Part shown: positions 10,274-42,785 of the stretch, in pieces
Layout of the letters: the number at the start of each line of letters is the position of its first letter
Position numbering within the stretch: position 1 is the first letter of the stretch
Origin: Paraescarpia echinospica
Taxonomy: Eukaryota > Annelida > Polychaeta > Sabellida > Siboglinidae
Assembly (NCBI GenBank): GCA_020002185.1
Contig: CM034539.1
Span: 33,644,017 to 33,708,016 of the forward strand
Length of the DNA: 64,000 bases
Direction of reading: 5' to 3'
Translations under genes and position numbers: made by a program
Notes under the pieces: generated by a model
What the model was told of the DNA's origin: nothing
Database searches by the model: none
The model's input: only the letters and a program-made list of their open reading frames with translations

Positions 10274-11273
10274 NNNNNNNNNNNNNNNNNNNNNNNNNNN
10301 NNNNNNNNNNNNNNNNNNNNNNNNNNNNNNNNNNNNNNNNNNNNNNNNNNNNNNNNNNNNNNNNNNNNNNNNNNNNNNNNNNNNNNNNNNNNNNNNNNNN
10401 NNNNNNNNNNNNNNNNNNNNNNNNNNNNNNNNNNNNNNNNNNNNNNNNNNNNNNNNNNNNNNNNNNNNNNNNNNNNNNNNNNNNNNNNNNNNNNNNNNNN
10501 NNNNNNNNNNNNNNNNNNNNNNNNNNNNNNNNNNNNNNNNNNNNNNNNNNNNNNNNNNNNNNNNNNNNNNNNNNNNNNNNNNNNNNNNNNNNNNNNNNNN
10601 NNNNNNNNNNNNNNNNNNNNNNNNNNNNNNNNNNNNNNNNNNNNNNNNNNNNNNNNNNNNNNNNNNNNNNNNNNNNNNNNNNNNNNNNNNNNNNNNNNNN
10701 NNNNNNNNNNNNNNNNNNNNNNNNNNNNNNNNNNNNNNNNNNNNNNNNNNNNNNNNNNNNNNNNNNNNNNNNNNNNNNNNNNNNNNNNNNNNNNNNNNNN
10801 NNNNNNNNNNNNNNNNNNNNNNNNNNNNNNNNNNNNNNNNNNNNNNNNNNNNNNNNNNNNNNNNNNNNNNNNNNNNNNNNNNNNNNNNNNNNNNNNNNNN
10901 NNNNNNNNNNNNNNNNNNNNNNNNNNNNNNNNNNNNNNNNNNNNNNNNNNNNNNNNNNNNNNNNNNNNNNNNNNNNNNNNNNNNNNNNNNNNNNNNNNNN
11001 NNNNNNNNNNNNNNNNNNNNNNNNNNNNNNNNNNNNNNNNNNNNNNNNNNNNNNNNNNNNNNNNNNNNNNNNNNNNNNNNNNNNNNNNNNNNNNNNNNNN
11101 NNNNNNNNNNNNNNNNNNNNNNNNNNNNNNNNNNNNNNNNNNNNNNNNNNNNNNNNNNNNNNNNNNNNNNNNNNNNNNNNNNNNNNNNNNNNNNNNNNNN
11201 NNNNNNNNNNNNNNNNNNNNNNNNNNNNNNNNNNNNNNNNNNNNNNNNNNNNNNNNNNNNNNNNNNNNNNNNN
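10274..11273. other. Assembly gap, 1000 N
   Basis: Exactly 1000 N, a conventional placeholder, so the true gap length is unknown. It lies between a GT repeat and a GA repeat at the inner edge of the right arm. Confidence 0.99.
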
Positions 11274-11467
11274 GAGTGTGTGAGTGGGAGAGCGAGAGAG
11301 CAAGGGAGAGTGGTGGCGGATAGGGAGAGTGGGAGTGGTTGAGGGAGAGGGACAGGGAGAGGTGGAGAGGGAGAGAGAGGGAGAGAGGGAAAGAGAGAGG
11401 CAGAGAAAGAGAGAGAGAGACAAAAATACAGACAGAGAGAGAGGCAGAGAGAGCGAGAGAGAGAACC

Positions 11468-11562
<95 letters not shown>

Positions 11563-11715
11563 GAGAGAGAGATAGAGTCACAACACAGAGACAGAGTGTG
11601 TGAGTGGGAGAGCGAGAGAGCAAGGGAGAGTGATGGCGGATAGGGAGAGTGATGGCGGATAGGGAGAGTGGGAGTGGATGAGGGAGAGGGAGAGGGAGAG
11701 AGAGAAAGACCTGTC
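11274..11715. repeat. GA-rich block with an internal duplication
   Basis: GA-rich repeat, the right-arm counterpart of the CT block at 5025-5425. A stretch starting 'gtgtgtgagtgggagagcga' occurs twice, at 11275 and 11595, and a 'gatggcggatagggagagt' unit is repeated near 11632-11668, so the block has duplicated internally. Confidence 0.9.
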
Positions 11716-11871
11716 ATGAGTGGCAAATAGACAGACAGATCGGCACAGAGATCTGCCAGTAGTACTGAAGAAGCAGCCTTGATAACACAGAAAACGTATC
11801 CACATATAAAGTGATATTTTGGAGCTGATAACACGAACAGACAGTATTAATAAAACGTACCATCTTAAATA

Positions 11872-12033
11872 ATGGTCAGTACTACGGTATTGGTGGCAGA
11901 CGTCTGTGCCATGGCTACAACCATTGACCGGTTCAACGTTTCATTCTCAGGTCAAGGCAGTCGACACGTCATTTGTAGAATCACATCTGACAATCAAAAT
12001 AATAGTTATGCCACCCCCAAGAAACAACGCCAG
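11872..12033 (+). other. ORF conserved in both arms (54 codons)
   Basis: Right-arm partner of 4710-4870. It opens with MVSTTVLVADVCAMATTIDR and continues FNVSFSGQGSRHVICRITSD to a possible donor (gttagt at 12034). One extra C near the end relative to the left arm changes the last few codons. Whether it is an exon is unproven. Confidence 0.25.
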
Positions 12034-12338
12034 GTTAGTATGTTAATCGATTATAAGATATTCAATATAATATGTGCTTTGCCATAGGTATATATAAATA
12101 CAATTTATTACTTTAGGATTTTTAGTATTCGTTGGTATTTGCTAATGTATATCTTGAATATCGACCGAAATATGAACAAATGTTAACGGTTGTTAAAAAC
12201 GCATACACTCGCTACATGTTCGTAAAACTAGCGTAAACGTATTGATTGGTATATAGTCAAAGAAATGCATATGTACCCACCTCGTACGAACGACAATGTG
12301 TGCTGACCGCTGTCACTGGTTCTTATTCTTTGTTCCAG

Positions 12339-12371
12339 GCCCCGTCCAGACGACTGTAGCGCCTTTTAAAG
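12339..12371 (+). CDS. Linker mini-exon, right arm copy 1
   Basis: 33 bases between acceptor (ttccag) and donor (gtgggt), phase 1-1, reading PVQTTVAPFK. It would join in frame to 13175. The next exon is frameshifted, so this copy is probably not in use. Confidence 0.45.
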
Positions 12372-12545
12372 GTGGGTAGATGGCACGAAACGTAATTTGT
12401 TGGTGCATTTTTATGATGTTTAACGTCTGTATTCTGTCCTTATCCCATGGAACATCCAGTATTATCATTGGTTGAATGTTCGTTTAATGATTTATATGCA
12501 ATTATATGAACGTAGTGTTAATACCATTAGTGATAGTCACTGTGC

Positions 12546-12715
12546 TATGTGTGTGGCGTCATGGTGTAGCGGTAAGAGCACCGGCCTGGCGAACCTACCT
12601 ACTGTAGATTAGAAACGTTGGTGATTTCGTTCTCCACACTTTCCCTGAGTTTTTGAGATGATACTCACAAACCGATAATCTGTCTATATAAACGCTAGGG
12701 AAAATAAAAACCAAA
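12546..12715 (+). mobile_element. tRNA-derived SINE-like element, right arm
   Basis: Begins with a tRNA-like head, including ATGGTGTAGCGGTAAGAG (A-box-like). The B-box-like region is degraded. It is shared with the left arm at 4035-4197. Confidence 0.6.
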
Positions 12716-13018
12716 CACATAGAAATTTATTAAAAAACATGTCGTCCAATACAAAATGTGGGTTACGCAGATATACAGATGGAAAGCACTTTGAGCAGTA
12801 CTAAATACTGGATGTTGGACTGTAGACGCACTTACATGTTACTTTTATTTTACAAAAACCTCTTACGAAAATCGTGATCTTATTGAGTCATGCTACTGAA
12901 ACCCGATATGGATGCAGCCTTAGTTGCTGCTTTGATATTGGAGTAAGCGACATGAGAGCCATATCAAAGTGGATGGTTCGTTAAGTAAGAATAGTTATAC
13001 CTTAGTATTCGTAGTAGC

Positions 13019-13084
13019 ATTGTTGCTGTTGTTGTCGTTACTGTTGTTGTTGTTGCTGCTGCTGCTGCTGTTGTTGATTTTGCT

Positions 13085-13116
<32 letters not shown>

Positions 13117-13148
13117 TGTTGTTGTTGTTGCTGCTGTTGTTGTTGTTC
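13019..13148. repeat. CTG/TTG trinucleotide tract
   Basis: (TTG/CTG)n just upstream of the right-arm DGPW exon, the inverted partner of 3519-3705 but shorter (about 130 against 187 bases). The poly-Leu ORF here is an artefact. Confidence 0.9.
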
Positions 13149-13174
13149 ACTGTGTTCCTGCTTATGTGTTCAAG

Positions 13175-13343
13175 ACGGACCATGGAATACACTGCCCAGT
13201 CATCTGTGGACAGAGAAGTCTCCGTGGCGATCCCGGAAGACTTCTTCGAACGCTCTGGATCATTGAATATACAACCTGCTTCCAGGCGAAATGTGACGAC
13301 CACGGTGGCGTCATTGACAACGCCTACCCGTTCATCCCTGATA
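13175..13343 (+). pseudogene. 'DGPW' exon, right-arm copy, frameshifted
   Basis: Starts as DGPWNTLPSHLWTEKSPWR. Compared with the intact 180-base copies it has lost 11 bases in two deletions (about 7 and 4) near 13223-13245. The frame then hits TGA before the CFQAKC part. The splice signals (ttcaag, gtaagt) remain. Confidence 0.8.
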
Positions 13344-13830
13344 GTAAGTCGGTGACTCAACATACAGCAGTATTTATATTTCTATGGGGGAAAATAAATA
13401 AACAATTATAATTAATAATAAATAAATTGAGTTAATTGTATTTGTATTGCGCCATGTACACGGACATAATAACATTTGCAGAGGAGTTTAACATCCATAA
13501 TTGGTCAAACAAAATCACTATGATAGAATAAAAAATAAAAAAAGAACAGTATATTACGAAATTTAAGCATGCATTTAAAAATAAATAGCTAATATAAAAT
13601 AAAGTCGTTTATAGCATAACTATTGACTGGACGTATATACTTAAGACTATATTATTTACTGCTTTACAAAATAAATAAAATAATAAAAAAATCAATAAAA
13701 ATGTTAAATGCTAGTGGCGATATATAATAGCAATATACATATTATAAGTATATTGAATATGCACAATCGATTTTGCAATGACAGCAATAACAACAGTGGT
13801 GCATAAGTTGTGTCTTTTGCTGTGTTGCAG

Positions 13831-14043
13831 AGATGTGCATCTATCCTATCCGTATAGATCGAGACACATCGCATTTTGTCGAGGAGACGCGAGTCTTAGA
13901 TCCTAGCGACTGCGCCAAATACTATGTGTGCCAATGGTTCAAAAACGGGACTCTCGTCACGAGCCATTCCTCTTGCCCGCCGTGCGAGTTCTTCTCTTGG
14001 AAAACGCACTAGTGCGTGTCCGTGCACACAGGAAACATATGCG
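13831..14043 (+). pseudogene. Chitin-binding exon, right-arm copy, stop and lost donor
   Basis: Reads MCIYPIRIDRDTSHF, DPSDCAKYYVCQWFKNGTL, SCPPCEFF, and then hits TAG at 14010-14012 before the CVSVHTGNIC end. The donor also reads 'ataaat' where the left-arm copy has 'gtaaaa'. The two arms have different stops, so they decayed independently. Confidence 0.8.
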
Positions 14044-14085
14044 ATAAATACATTTTACATTAACTATTATAAAATAGCAATCTTC

Positions 14086-14400
14086 ATTGGAGCGCAGTAG
14101 TGCAGTGCTAGAGCTTCGTGTTCGAATCCTGTGCTGCGGTGTCGAACCTTGGGCACGTTCGTTCACTCTACGTTGCTCCGTTTCACTAAGTTGTATGAAT
14201 GAGTACCTGGCTGTAGACAGTGGTGGATATATGTGTGTGTACAAATAGTGTTCGCGCATTAATTGCAACTTGGGTGGATGCTTCCCAGAGAAGTCGAGAT
14301 GGTGTTCGATTGAACAGGTCTGCCAGGGAATAAAGTGTAAAGTGTCTTGAGCAGGCCTGGGGACTGGATACTGCGCTGTATAAAGAACTTACCTGTTTTT
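14086..14400 (+). mobile_element. tRNA-derived SINE
   Basis: The head 'gcgcagtagtgcagtgctag' and a B-box-like 'gtgttcgaatcc' mark a tRNA-derived promoter. The body continues to 'gcgctgtataaagaact'. The left arm has no copy, so the insertion postdates the duplication or was lost there. Confidence 0.7.
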
Positions 14401-14709
14401 GCTGTTACTCATTCAAAGCACTGCAACATATAACAGTGTGACTTATGCTTAGATGCATAATAAAATATGTCCTTATTATACATGCACATAATATACTATT
14501 CCTAACACAAATATTCTAATCACTCCGATCGTATAAGTGACCATATAATTCCTCGTTATATTTTAATTTGACGCGAGAAAAATACGATTTGTATTTACAA
14601 GGAAGTACAAAACATATTCCAAGTTAAAAATGTCACTTTGCAGAGTTTTGATTTTGCAAATCTGGAAGGATGAACCAAACAAACACATCACTTGAATATG
14701 TCGACTCAT

Positions 14710-15121
14710 TCTATTGAAGTAACAATTGAAGTTACCGCATGGCGAGATCGGGTAGGGAGTTGAGATCGGGGCGCTTGCAACCACCTTCTAATAGGTCGAA
14801 CCATGATGTACAATACAGTATCTGTTTTGTCGTAGTTAAATATGTGAAATGTCTTACTAAAGCACTTTGAGTGTCGTTTTTGATCCATTAATATGTAAAA
14901 AGAACATCAATTCAAATATGAGCAATTTTTTAACACATTGTTGAACCCTCATACACTGGCGTGCTATTAAACAGGACGTAAACGTATCGATGTACACATA
15001 TTTCAAGTAATGCTTTACTACCCATCCTGTATGAGCGGTATCTCCGAAATCTCTGACCGCTGTCAGTAGTTCTTATTCTTTATTTCAGGTCCCGTCCAGA
15101 CAACTGTAGCGCCTTGTGAAG
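14710..15121 (+). repeat. Local duplicate of intron plus mini-exon (copy 1 of 2)
   Basis: Closely matches 17395-17767: 'gagttgagatcgg' region, 'caccttctaat/cactctcttaa', a 'gcgtgctattaaac' region, and finally a mini-exon. The two lie in the same orientation, 2.65 kb apart, on either side of LINE fragments. The exon set was therefore duplicated head-to-tail here as well as inverted. Confidence 0.8.
15089..15121 (+). CDS. Linker mini-exon, copy 2
   Basis: 33 bases, acceptor (atttcag) and donor (gtgggt), phase 1-1, reading PVQTTVAPCE, with the cysteine seen in the intact gene. No DGPW exon follows before 18110, because LINE sequence occupies that place, so it is probably a stranded copy. Confidence 0.45.
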
Positions 15122-15299
15122 GTGGGTAGGTTGCACCAAACGTAACTTGTACAAATGCGGGTTACATTTATATACCCTATACGGTTTATTCAAACATGTA
15201 CATTACCAAAGCAGCATATCATGTTATTTTGTTAACTAAATATTCTCATCATTCCGGTCGTATATTTGTCGCGAGGGACATACGATTTGTATTTACACG

Positions 15300-16843
15300 G
15301 AAGTACAAATCCTACATCGACAGAGGAGTCACACACAATATCCTTGACCTCTGTGACGAAAGACGAGATTTGAAAAAGACCAGAAAGTACAGCCCAGAGT
15401 CACAGGAACAGTATTGCCAGGTCAACAGGACAATACGGAAGGAAATGAAAGCAGCCAAAGAACAGTGGATTGGGGAGCAGTGTGCCAGTATTGAGAACGG
15501 AATGCCTCAACAAGCAAGCCTTCAACACTCTAAATAACCTGAACAAGCCGCAGCAAAACTGAACATCAGTTATTGAAAATAGCACGGGTGCACTCCTAAC
15601 AGAGACGGGTGAATTCTTAAAGAGGTGGACGGGGTACTGTCAGGAGCTCTAAAATTACGCCCTGCAGCCTGAGACCAGCGTGCTGCAGACAGTACCGGCT
15701 CCAGAGAGAGAACCAGAAACACTGCCTATTTTAAGGGAAGAGGTAGAAGGAGCCATCTGCAGTATACCATTAGGGAAGTAACCAGGAGCAGACAACAGCG
15801 GAGCTGCTCAAACGTGGTGGCGAAGGAATGGTTACTGCACTGACAGTCATTTGCCAGAAGATCCGGGACTTCAAACAGTGGCCAAAGGAATTGACTCATC
15901 ATCCCATTATCTAAGAAAGGAAATCTCCGGAAGTGCCAAAACTACCATTAGCCTCGTTAGCCATCCAAGCAAGAACCAGCTACGCATCATTTTGAACCGG
16001 TTCAAAAAGCAATCACAAGAACTACTAGCAGTTGAGCAGGTCGGATTCGAACAAATCTGCAACTGCAGAATTCTGATCGAAAAGCACCCGCATCACTAAA
16101 AGAGCCTGCTTCACAGCTTTATAGACTTCAAGAAGGCTTTCGACTGGGTGTAGCATGAAGGTATGTGGCAAGTGCTAAGGTGCTTCAATATTGAAGAAGG
16201 ATCACTCTAGTCATCAGCGCACTGTATAACAACGCCAGCAGTGTGGTCCTACTCAACAGCCAAATAGGGGAGTACTTCAAGACCATGGTCGGAGTCCGTC
16301 AAGGTTGTTTGCTGTCGCCGGTTCTCTTCAACATCTACCTCGAGAATATCATGAGAGAAGCCTTCCACAACTTCAACACCATCATCTTTGTGGGAGGCAG
16401 ACCTGTCAGCATATTGCGCTTTGCAGACGATATAGATCGTCTTCGAGGAAACAACGACGGGCTCCAAGATCTCACCAATAGATTAATGGATAGAGCAGGC
16501 GCTTAGCATGGAAGTAAGCAACGAAAAGAGCAAGGTGGTGATCAGCAGCACTGAAAGCATCAATGTTGACGTCACGATGAACGGCCAGAAGCTGGAGGAG
16601 GTGGATGCGTTCAAATATATCGGCTCCACACGCACCAAAGATGGACGGTCGGACAAAGAGATTCAGATCCGAATAGCCCTTGCAACAGCAGCAATGACCA
16701 AACTCAGTAAGATATGGAGAAGCGCTAACATCAGCTTCCCAACTAAGATCAGACTGTACAGAGCCCTTATTGTCTCTACAGCTGCGAAAGTTGGACACTG
16801 ACGGCTGCAATGACGAAGATGACACAGGCGTTTGAGATATGAT
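15300..16843 (+). mobile_element. Non-LTR retrotransposon, RT region, broken
   Basis: The fullest copy of this family in the window. In order: linker (DLCDERRDLKKTRKYSPESQ, QVNRTIRKEMKAAKEQWIGE), RT start with PGAD, LISL/LVSHPSK region, FKKAFDW (motif A), VGVRQGCLLSPVLFNIYLEN (motif B), ILRFADDID (motif C, FADD), SNEKSKVVISST, then a thumb-like KYIGSTRTKDG and SCESWTL. Several stops and frameshifts break it (for example near 15530, 15780, 16100, 16500). Other parts of the family lie at 1-815 (-), 25640-26590 (-) and 41945-42160 (+). Confidence 0.85.
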
Positions 16844-17345
16844 GCGGATGATGCTGCACTCAATTTCTCCTCATTCGGCCCTCTAGAAGCTGGTTAATCG
16901 CACTTCATACGCCTGCAGAGAGTTAGGATTCACAGTCAGCGTGAAGAAGACGAACGTTATTGCGCGGGATGCAGCCACGTCCCCGCTATGAAGATCAGTG
17001 ACTACACCTTGTAGGTAGTAGAAGGTTTCACCTACGTCGGATCAAGCCTATCCGACAACCATTCGCTGGACACTAAGATAAACGGGCTCACCGGAAAAGC
17101 CGCAGTTACTATAGCCAAGCTGGCAACAAGAGTTATGGGTAAACAAGATGATCATTGAGAACACCAAGATGAGAGAGCAGAGGATTCCGCGTAAACAACA
17201 AGCTGCACTACCACTGTCATCCTGTTTCATCTGCTCTGGCTGCGGCAGGGACTGCCACTCCCAAATCGGACTGCACAGCCATGGCGGACGCTGCCACATT
17301 TCCAGAAACTGACAACAGGGCGCATCAGCTTCGTCTCTCGAAACT
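16844..17345 (+). mobile_element. Second LINE fragment with C-terminal zinc finger
   Basis: Joins the previous element abruptly near 16844. It begins with YADDAALNFSSF (motif C of an RT), continues with FTYVGSSLSDNHSLDTKING and ends with a C2H2-like CSGCGRDCHSQIGLHSH finger, typical of the C-terminus of some LINE ORF2 proteins. Stops interrupt it. Confidence 0.7.
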
Positions 17346-17394
17346 ACGTTTTGCCTAATATCACTGCTGCTATGAATCATTGTATTACAATAAC

Positions 17395-17767
17395 AATTGA
17401 ACTTATTACGTGGCGCGATCAGGAAGGGAGTTGAGATCGGGTCGCTTGCAAACACTCTCTTAAAGGTCGAGCCATGACGGTCAATATAATATCCGTGGTG
17501 TCTTAGTTACATATAAACATCCTTACTTCAGCACTTTGAATGTCGCTTTGTATTCACTAACATATCAACAAACGTCAGTTCAAATGTGAGCAATTCCATA
17601 CACGTGTTCCATGCTATTAAACGCAGCGTAAACGTATTAATGTGCACATGTTTCAAGTAATGCGTTACAACTCACCCGGTGAAAACATCAAGGTTTCTGT
17701 GACCGCTGTCAGTGGTTCTTATTCGTTGTTTCAGGCCCCGTCCAGACGACTGTAGCGCCTTGTGAAA
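17395..17767 (+). repeat. Local duplicate of intron plus mini-exon (copy 2 of 2)
   Basis: Same-orientation partner of 14710-15121. It contains 'gagttgagatcgggtcgc', also related to the palindrome arms at 25512-25632, and ends in a mini-exon. Confidence 0.8.
17735..17767 (+). CDS. Linker mini-exon, copy 3
   Basis: 33 bases after acceptor (tttcag), reading PVQTTVAPCE. The last exon base is A instead of G before the donor (gtgggt), which should weaken splicing. It leads to the DGPW copy at 18110, which has stops. Confidence 0.4.
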
Positions 17768-17849
17768 GTGGGTAGGTTGCAACAAACGAAACTTGTTAGT
17801 GCATTTGGTGTTAGCTCACATACACAATCGGCTCGACCTACAAATGCAG

Positions 17850-17960
17850 TTACACCCGCACGTACGCTCACACTCTCACATGCTTACACGCTCACTCTCG
17901 CACGCACGCTCACACGCACACACGCACACACGCACACATAACATACATACAACACACATT
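17850..17960. repeat. CA-rich low-complexity stretch
   Basis: Degenerate 'cacacgc' and 'cacacatac' repeats. No coding signal. Confidence 0.75.
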
Positions 17961-18109
17961 GTTAAATTTAAATTATATTACAGAAAATCATATGGGTGCT
18001 GCATTAGTGGCCGCTCTGATAATGGAGTCATGTGTAGGCAGATTATGTACAGTATAAATAATACATTGTTTTCATTATTATTCATTGTGTACCTGCTGAT
18101 GTGTTTAAG

Positions 18110-18289
18110 ACGGACCATGGAACACACTGCCCAGTCATCTGTGGACAGAGAAGTCTCCGTGGCGATCGTGGATCCCGGAAGACTTCATCCTTCCAGCGCT
18201 CTGGACCACTGAACATACAACCTGCTTCCAGGCGAAATGTGACGACAACGGTAGCGCCATTTACATCGCCTAATAGTTCATCCCCGAGC
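18110..18289 (+). pseudogene. 'DGPW' exon, copy with two adjacent stops
   Basis: Full 180-base length with acceptor (tttaag) and donor (gtaagt). It reads DGPWNTLPSHLWTEKSPWR, WIPEDFILPALWTTE, TTCFQAKCDDNGSAI, and then meets TAA and TAG side by side (18271-18276), where intact copies read A-Y-P. It lies just upstream of the intact chitin-binding exon at 19039. As a 1-1 phase exon it could be skipped. Confidence 0.8.
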
Positions 18290-19038
18290 GTAAGTCTGTC
18301 GCACAACCTACATCTGCATGTTACCTTCCATCATGGAACATACGTAACCACTCCACCTTTGTCACCTGTGTACTGGTCATTTATCAGGCTGATTGTGATT
18401 ATTTTTGTTAGTTATTTAAGTAAATCATGCAGTACTCTTTCGTCTGGTGTGTATTGCAGACTTCGCAATATTATAGTTTTTTTCTCAAAACGTGGTTGTT
18501 ACAAAACAACTACACGTATCTTCGTCTCCCGTCTATGTTCTATCTCCACGTTTTATTCGGAAGGTAGATTGCACTCACATTGCATCACGTAACACGTGGA
18601 GTAATACTCAATTCAAATAACATCACAACAGCCATGGTCAGTATGCAGAACAATGTATTAATCTATACTTACTGCAATGTGTTATGTGTCTGATTTCCAA
18701 AATTAATCGTGTTACAGCATAGCATAATTTATTACTGAAATACAAAACGACTACCCACGTAAAAAGGAATAACATCCATCTATTTGCCCCAGGTAGACAG
18801 CAGAACAATATATTGGTACATACACCATACATAATATAAGAAGCAAACCTGTTCGTAATTTGTTTAAATTAGTTAGCTATTATGTTAAAGAAAAGATGTT
18901 CGTAATATCAGTGTGTCAATACGAAGTTCGCATATATGTGCACATATTACAAATATCAAATACGCAAAATCGATGTTACCATGACCGCAGTAACAGCAAT
19001 GGCGCATCGTTTGTGTATAATTATTTATTGTGTTGCAG

Positions 19039-40243
<21,205 letters not shown>

Positions 40244-40692
40244 ATGGAACAGTGACTCTGAAGTTGTTAGTAGCTACGATACATGGACACAATTACTAGA
40301 ATTGTCGTTACAACGTGACTACTGTACCGCTTGGTTTACCGACAACACGACGCAGACGACGACGGAGAATATCGGTGATACCGGTTTGTCAGTTGCTGAA
40401 TGTACACTAGTGAACTTTAGCAATGAAGCGACTTCAATCCGTCTGTCACAATGATATTCTATTCCGTATTTTTTAATATTTAGTAGCATTGGTAATGGTT
40501 GTGGTGGTATGTTAAGTGCTATGTGCGTTATGCTTAGGTTGTGGGCATGGAAATATCCTTTAGGGCAACACTTGTAGTGTTATCGATGTATGGGTACATA
40601 CACTGGAAACGTGTCCATAGGCACATGCACACACAAACATACAAAAACACACAAGCGCGCGCACGCACGCACGCACGCACACACAATACTGT

Positions 40693-40698
40693 AATAAA
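40693..40698 (+). terminator. Possible polyadenylation signal AATAAA
   Basis: First AATAAA seen downstream of the stop at 40243, 450 bases away, after a CA repeat (40620-40685). No proof of use. Confidence 0.35.
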
Positions 40699-40749
40699 GG
40701 TTTTGGTATTGGTATTGTTAACATCAAGGATCACCACAAACTCCATCTA

Positions 40750-41450
40750 GATTGAACACAGCTGCTGAAATACCATTAAAAGTAGCTTGCTCATTTGATT
40801 AAGATCGTTACAAATACGGTTCTCTGTTTTCAACAACTAGTTTTAAAAACATCCACAGTCGCCAAAATAAGAAAGGGCGTATTTTTGTTTAATAGTTCGA
40901 CATAATTTATTGTAGCCGTTACATTCGTTAACTTGCGAAAACCAATATCCGAACCGAATTTGACCCTTCAACCCATAGCATTTATCGATCACGTGTTATC
41001 TGAGATAGTAGGAATGTAGGTTTGCTTTTTAGCAAAATATATTTGAAACGAGAAGAGTGAAACTAAAGATTTGAGTAGGAAGCTTTAAGCATCTGTACAG
41101 TATGGCTATGTATACGAAATGAAGCTGTACATGTTTGTGGCTAATATGTTAGTTGAATGTTACCTTAATTAATTACAGCCTGCTTTAGGAACAATTAACA
41201 TAATAAAAGCGATTGATTAACCTGGAAACAATTTGTTGTACATATTACTTTGGAGAAAGTTCACGTTTATACGAACAATTACGCAAGACCCGTGCGTCGT
41301 GTCGCTGTAGTTGTCAGATTTTGTCTCATAAGTTCACAAATTAAATAAACGTATAGTGTTTTGTATTGGTTCAAACAACCACCCACCCCACCAAGAAGAA
41401 GTGTGGAACTTACGTGGTTGAGCGTCCCAGAGAGCTTAGAAACCACAGTC
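40750..41450. other. Intergenic stretch, nothing recognised
   Basis: AT-rich sequence with no supported exon, RNA or transposon protein. Confidence 0.4.
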
Positions 41451-41469
41451 GACATACACACGCACACCA

Positions 41470-41472
41470 GCG

Positions 41473-41519
<47 letters not shown>

Positions 41520-41592
41520 TTATATATATATATAACATGTACATATTATATATATATATATATAACATGTACATGTGTGTGTGTGTGTGTCC
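41470..41592. repeat. (CA)n(TA)n(GT)n compound microsatellite
   Basis: CA run, then two TA runs each followed by 'acatgtacat', then GT. The ends are complementary to each other, so it can form a hairpin. Confidence 0.95.
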
Positions 41593-41944
41593 ACTGGCTA
41601 TCACCACTGTATAGCAGGGAACAAGGAGAAGAGCAACCATTGTAACAAGTTAACGTAGAAAGTGGCTAGTGGACATCGCTGCCCCGGAGAAGATGCACAT
41701 GCACTGGATCAAAGTTAGCGTATTTATATGTAGTTTACGCGGGGCAATCGGTCATTTGCACACAAAATATACATATAGAAAGAGTTGTCTTTTATATTGT
41801 ACACTGTACAGTAGAAACCATAATTTATACTATCTGTTCAACTGGAATATTTTTACATAAATGTCATACTTGCATTACATGCTGAATGACAAGTTTGATA
41901 TTCATACACATATATCTGCGTATCTCACGCAAAGATCATATCAA

Positions 41945-42275
41945 CAGTGAAGAAGTCCGCAAGCAAAAAACATCCGGCACTGTGCCAGGAAGACGAAAGA
42001 GAGGGAGATCGAGGAAGAGGTGGGAAGACAACATCCAGCAGTAGACTGACTTGACCTTCGGCACCTCCAAGAAGGCGGCAGAAAATCGAAAGAGATGGTT
42101 ATACTTGTCAGGAAGTCATCAGTAGTTACCAACGACCTCTTGGTTATGGGACAGTGAATGAGTGAGTGAGTGAGTGAGTGAGTGAGTGAGTGAGTGAGTG
42201 AGTGAGTGAGTGAGTGAGTGAGTGAGTGAGTGAGTGAGTGAGTGAGTGAGTGAGTGAGTGATTGGTGTGTGAGTG
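41945..42275 (+). mobile_element. LINE 3' end with (TGAG)n tail
   Basis: The frame reads RKRWEDNIQQ, stop, TDLTFGTSKKAAENRKRWLY, the last residues of the ORF2 of the family seen at 15300. The coding end is followed within about 40 bases by an unbroken (TGAG)n of about 100 bases. The repeat is therefore probably the 3' tail of the element, not an independent microsatellite. Confidence 0.75.
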
Positions 42276-42289
42276 ATTGAGTGAATGAG

Positions 42290-42785
42290 TGAATGAGTGG
42301 ACCTCGTTTCTTACAATCAGTGCCCCTACTTAAATTGTTACAATGGAGCCCAATTGCCTATCGAATGCAATTCAAGTTAGCCACTATCACATATCTCGCC
42401 CTTTCTACACAACACCCACCCTTTTTGTTTAGTCTCCTTCGGGTTTTCATGATCATCTGTTTCATAACAACTTTTTGTTCCGAAAACCAAGGTTAATATT
42501 AACAAACGTGCTGTTTCTGTAGCTGCATCCAAAATATGGAATCAACTCCCTATCACTTTAAAATCATCTCAGATTATAGCTAGCTTTCATAAAAAATTAA
42601 GACTTAATTTATTTGAAATTGCATTCCCACCTTACCTACGGCGGTACCTTGCTCTAATGACGACTCTTGCTTGTCCATGTTTGCGATTTTGCGAACGATT
42701 CTTGTACGTTGCGCCTCTGAGCTAAGATTTCTGGGGATATAGGCGCTATTGAAGTTTATTATTATTGTTATTATTATTATTATAT
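42290..42785 (+). mobile_element. L2-like LINE 3' fragment
   Basis: Frames read RFLQSVPLLKLLQWSPIAYR, MQFKLATITYLAL, then after a frameshift RAVSVAASKIWNQLPITLKS and FHKKLRLNLFEIAF. It closes with 'atttctggggatataggcgc' and (ATT)n. The protein and the 3' end match the larger copy at 59065-60765 on the other strand. Confidence 0.85.

Larger units (their letters stand above)
11280..16845 (+). repeat. Right arm of a large inverted duplication
   Basis: Inverted partner of 1-5430. Order on the + strand: GA block, conserved ORF (11872), mini-exon (12339), SINE (12546), CTG-type tract (13019), DGPW exon (13175), chitin-binding exon (13831), then LINE (15300 on). It carries about 1.1 kb more than the left arm between 14080 and 15190 (a SINE plus a second copy of local intron sequence) and lacks the LINE found at 1597-3128. 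The right limit is uncertain because the left arm leaves the window. Confidence 0.85.

Noticed and set aside
12555..12640. tRNA gene (also 14090-14160 and 21959-22030)
   Set aside because: Only A- and B-box-like parts are present; no cloverleaf could be folded, and the sequences continue into SINE bodies.
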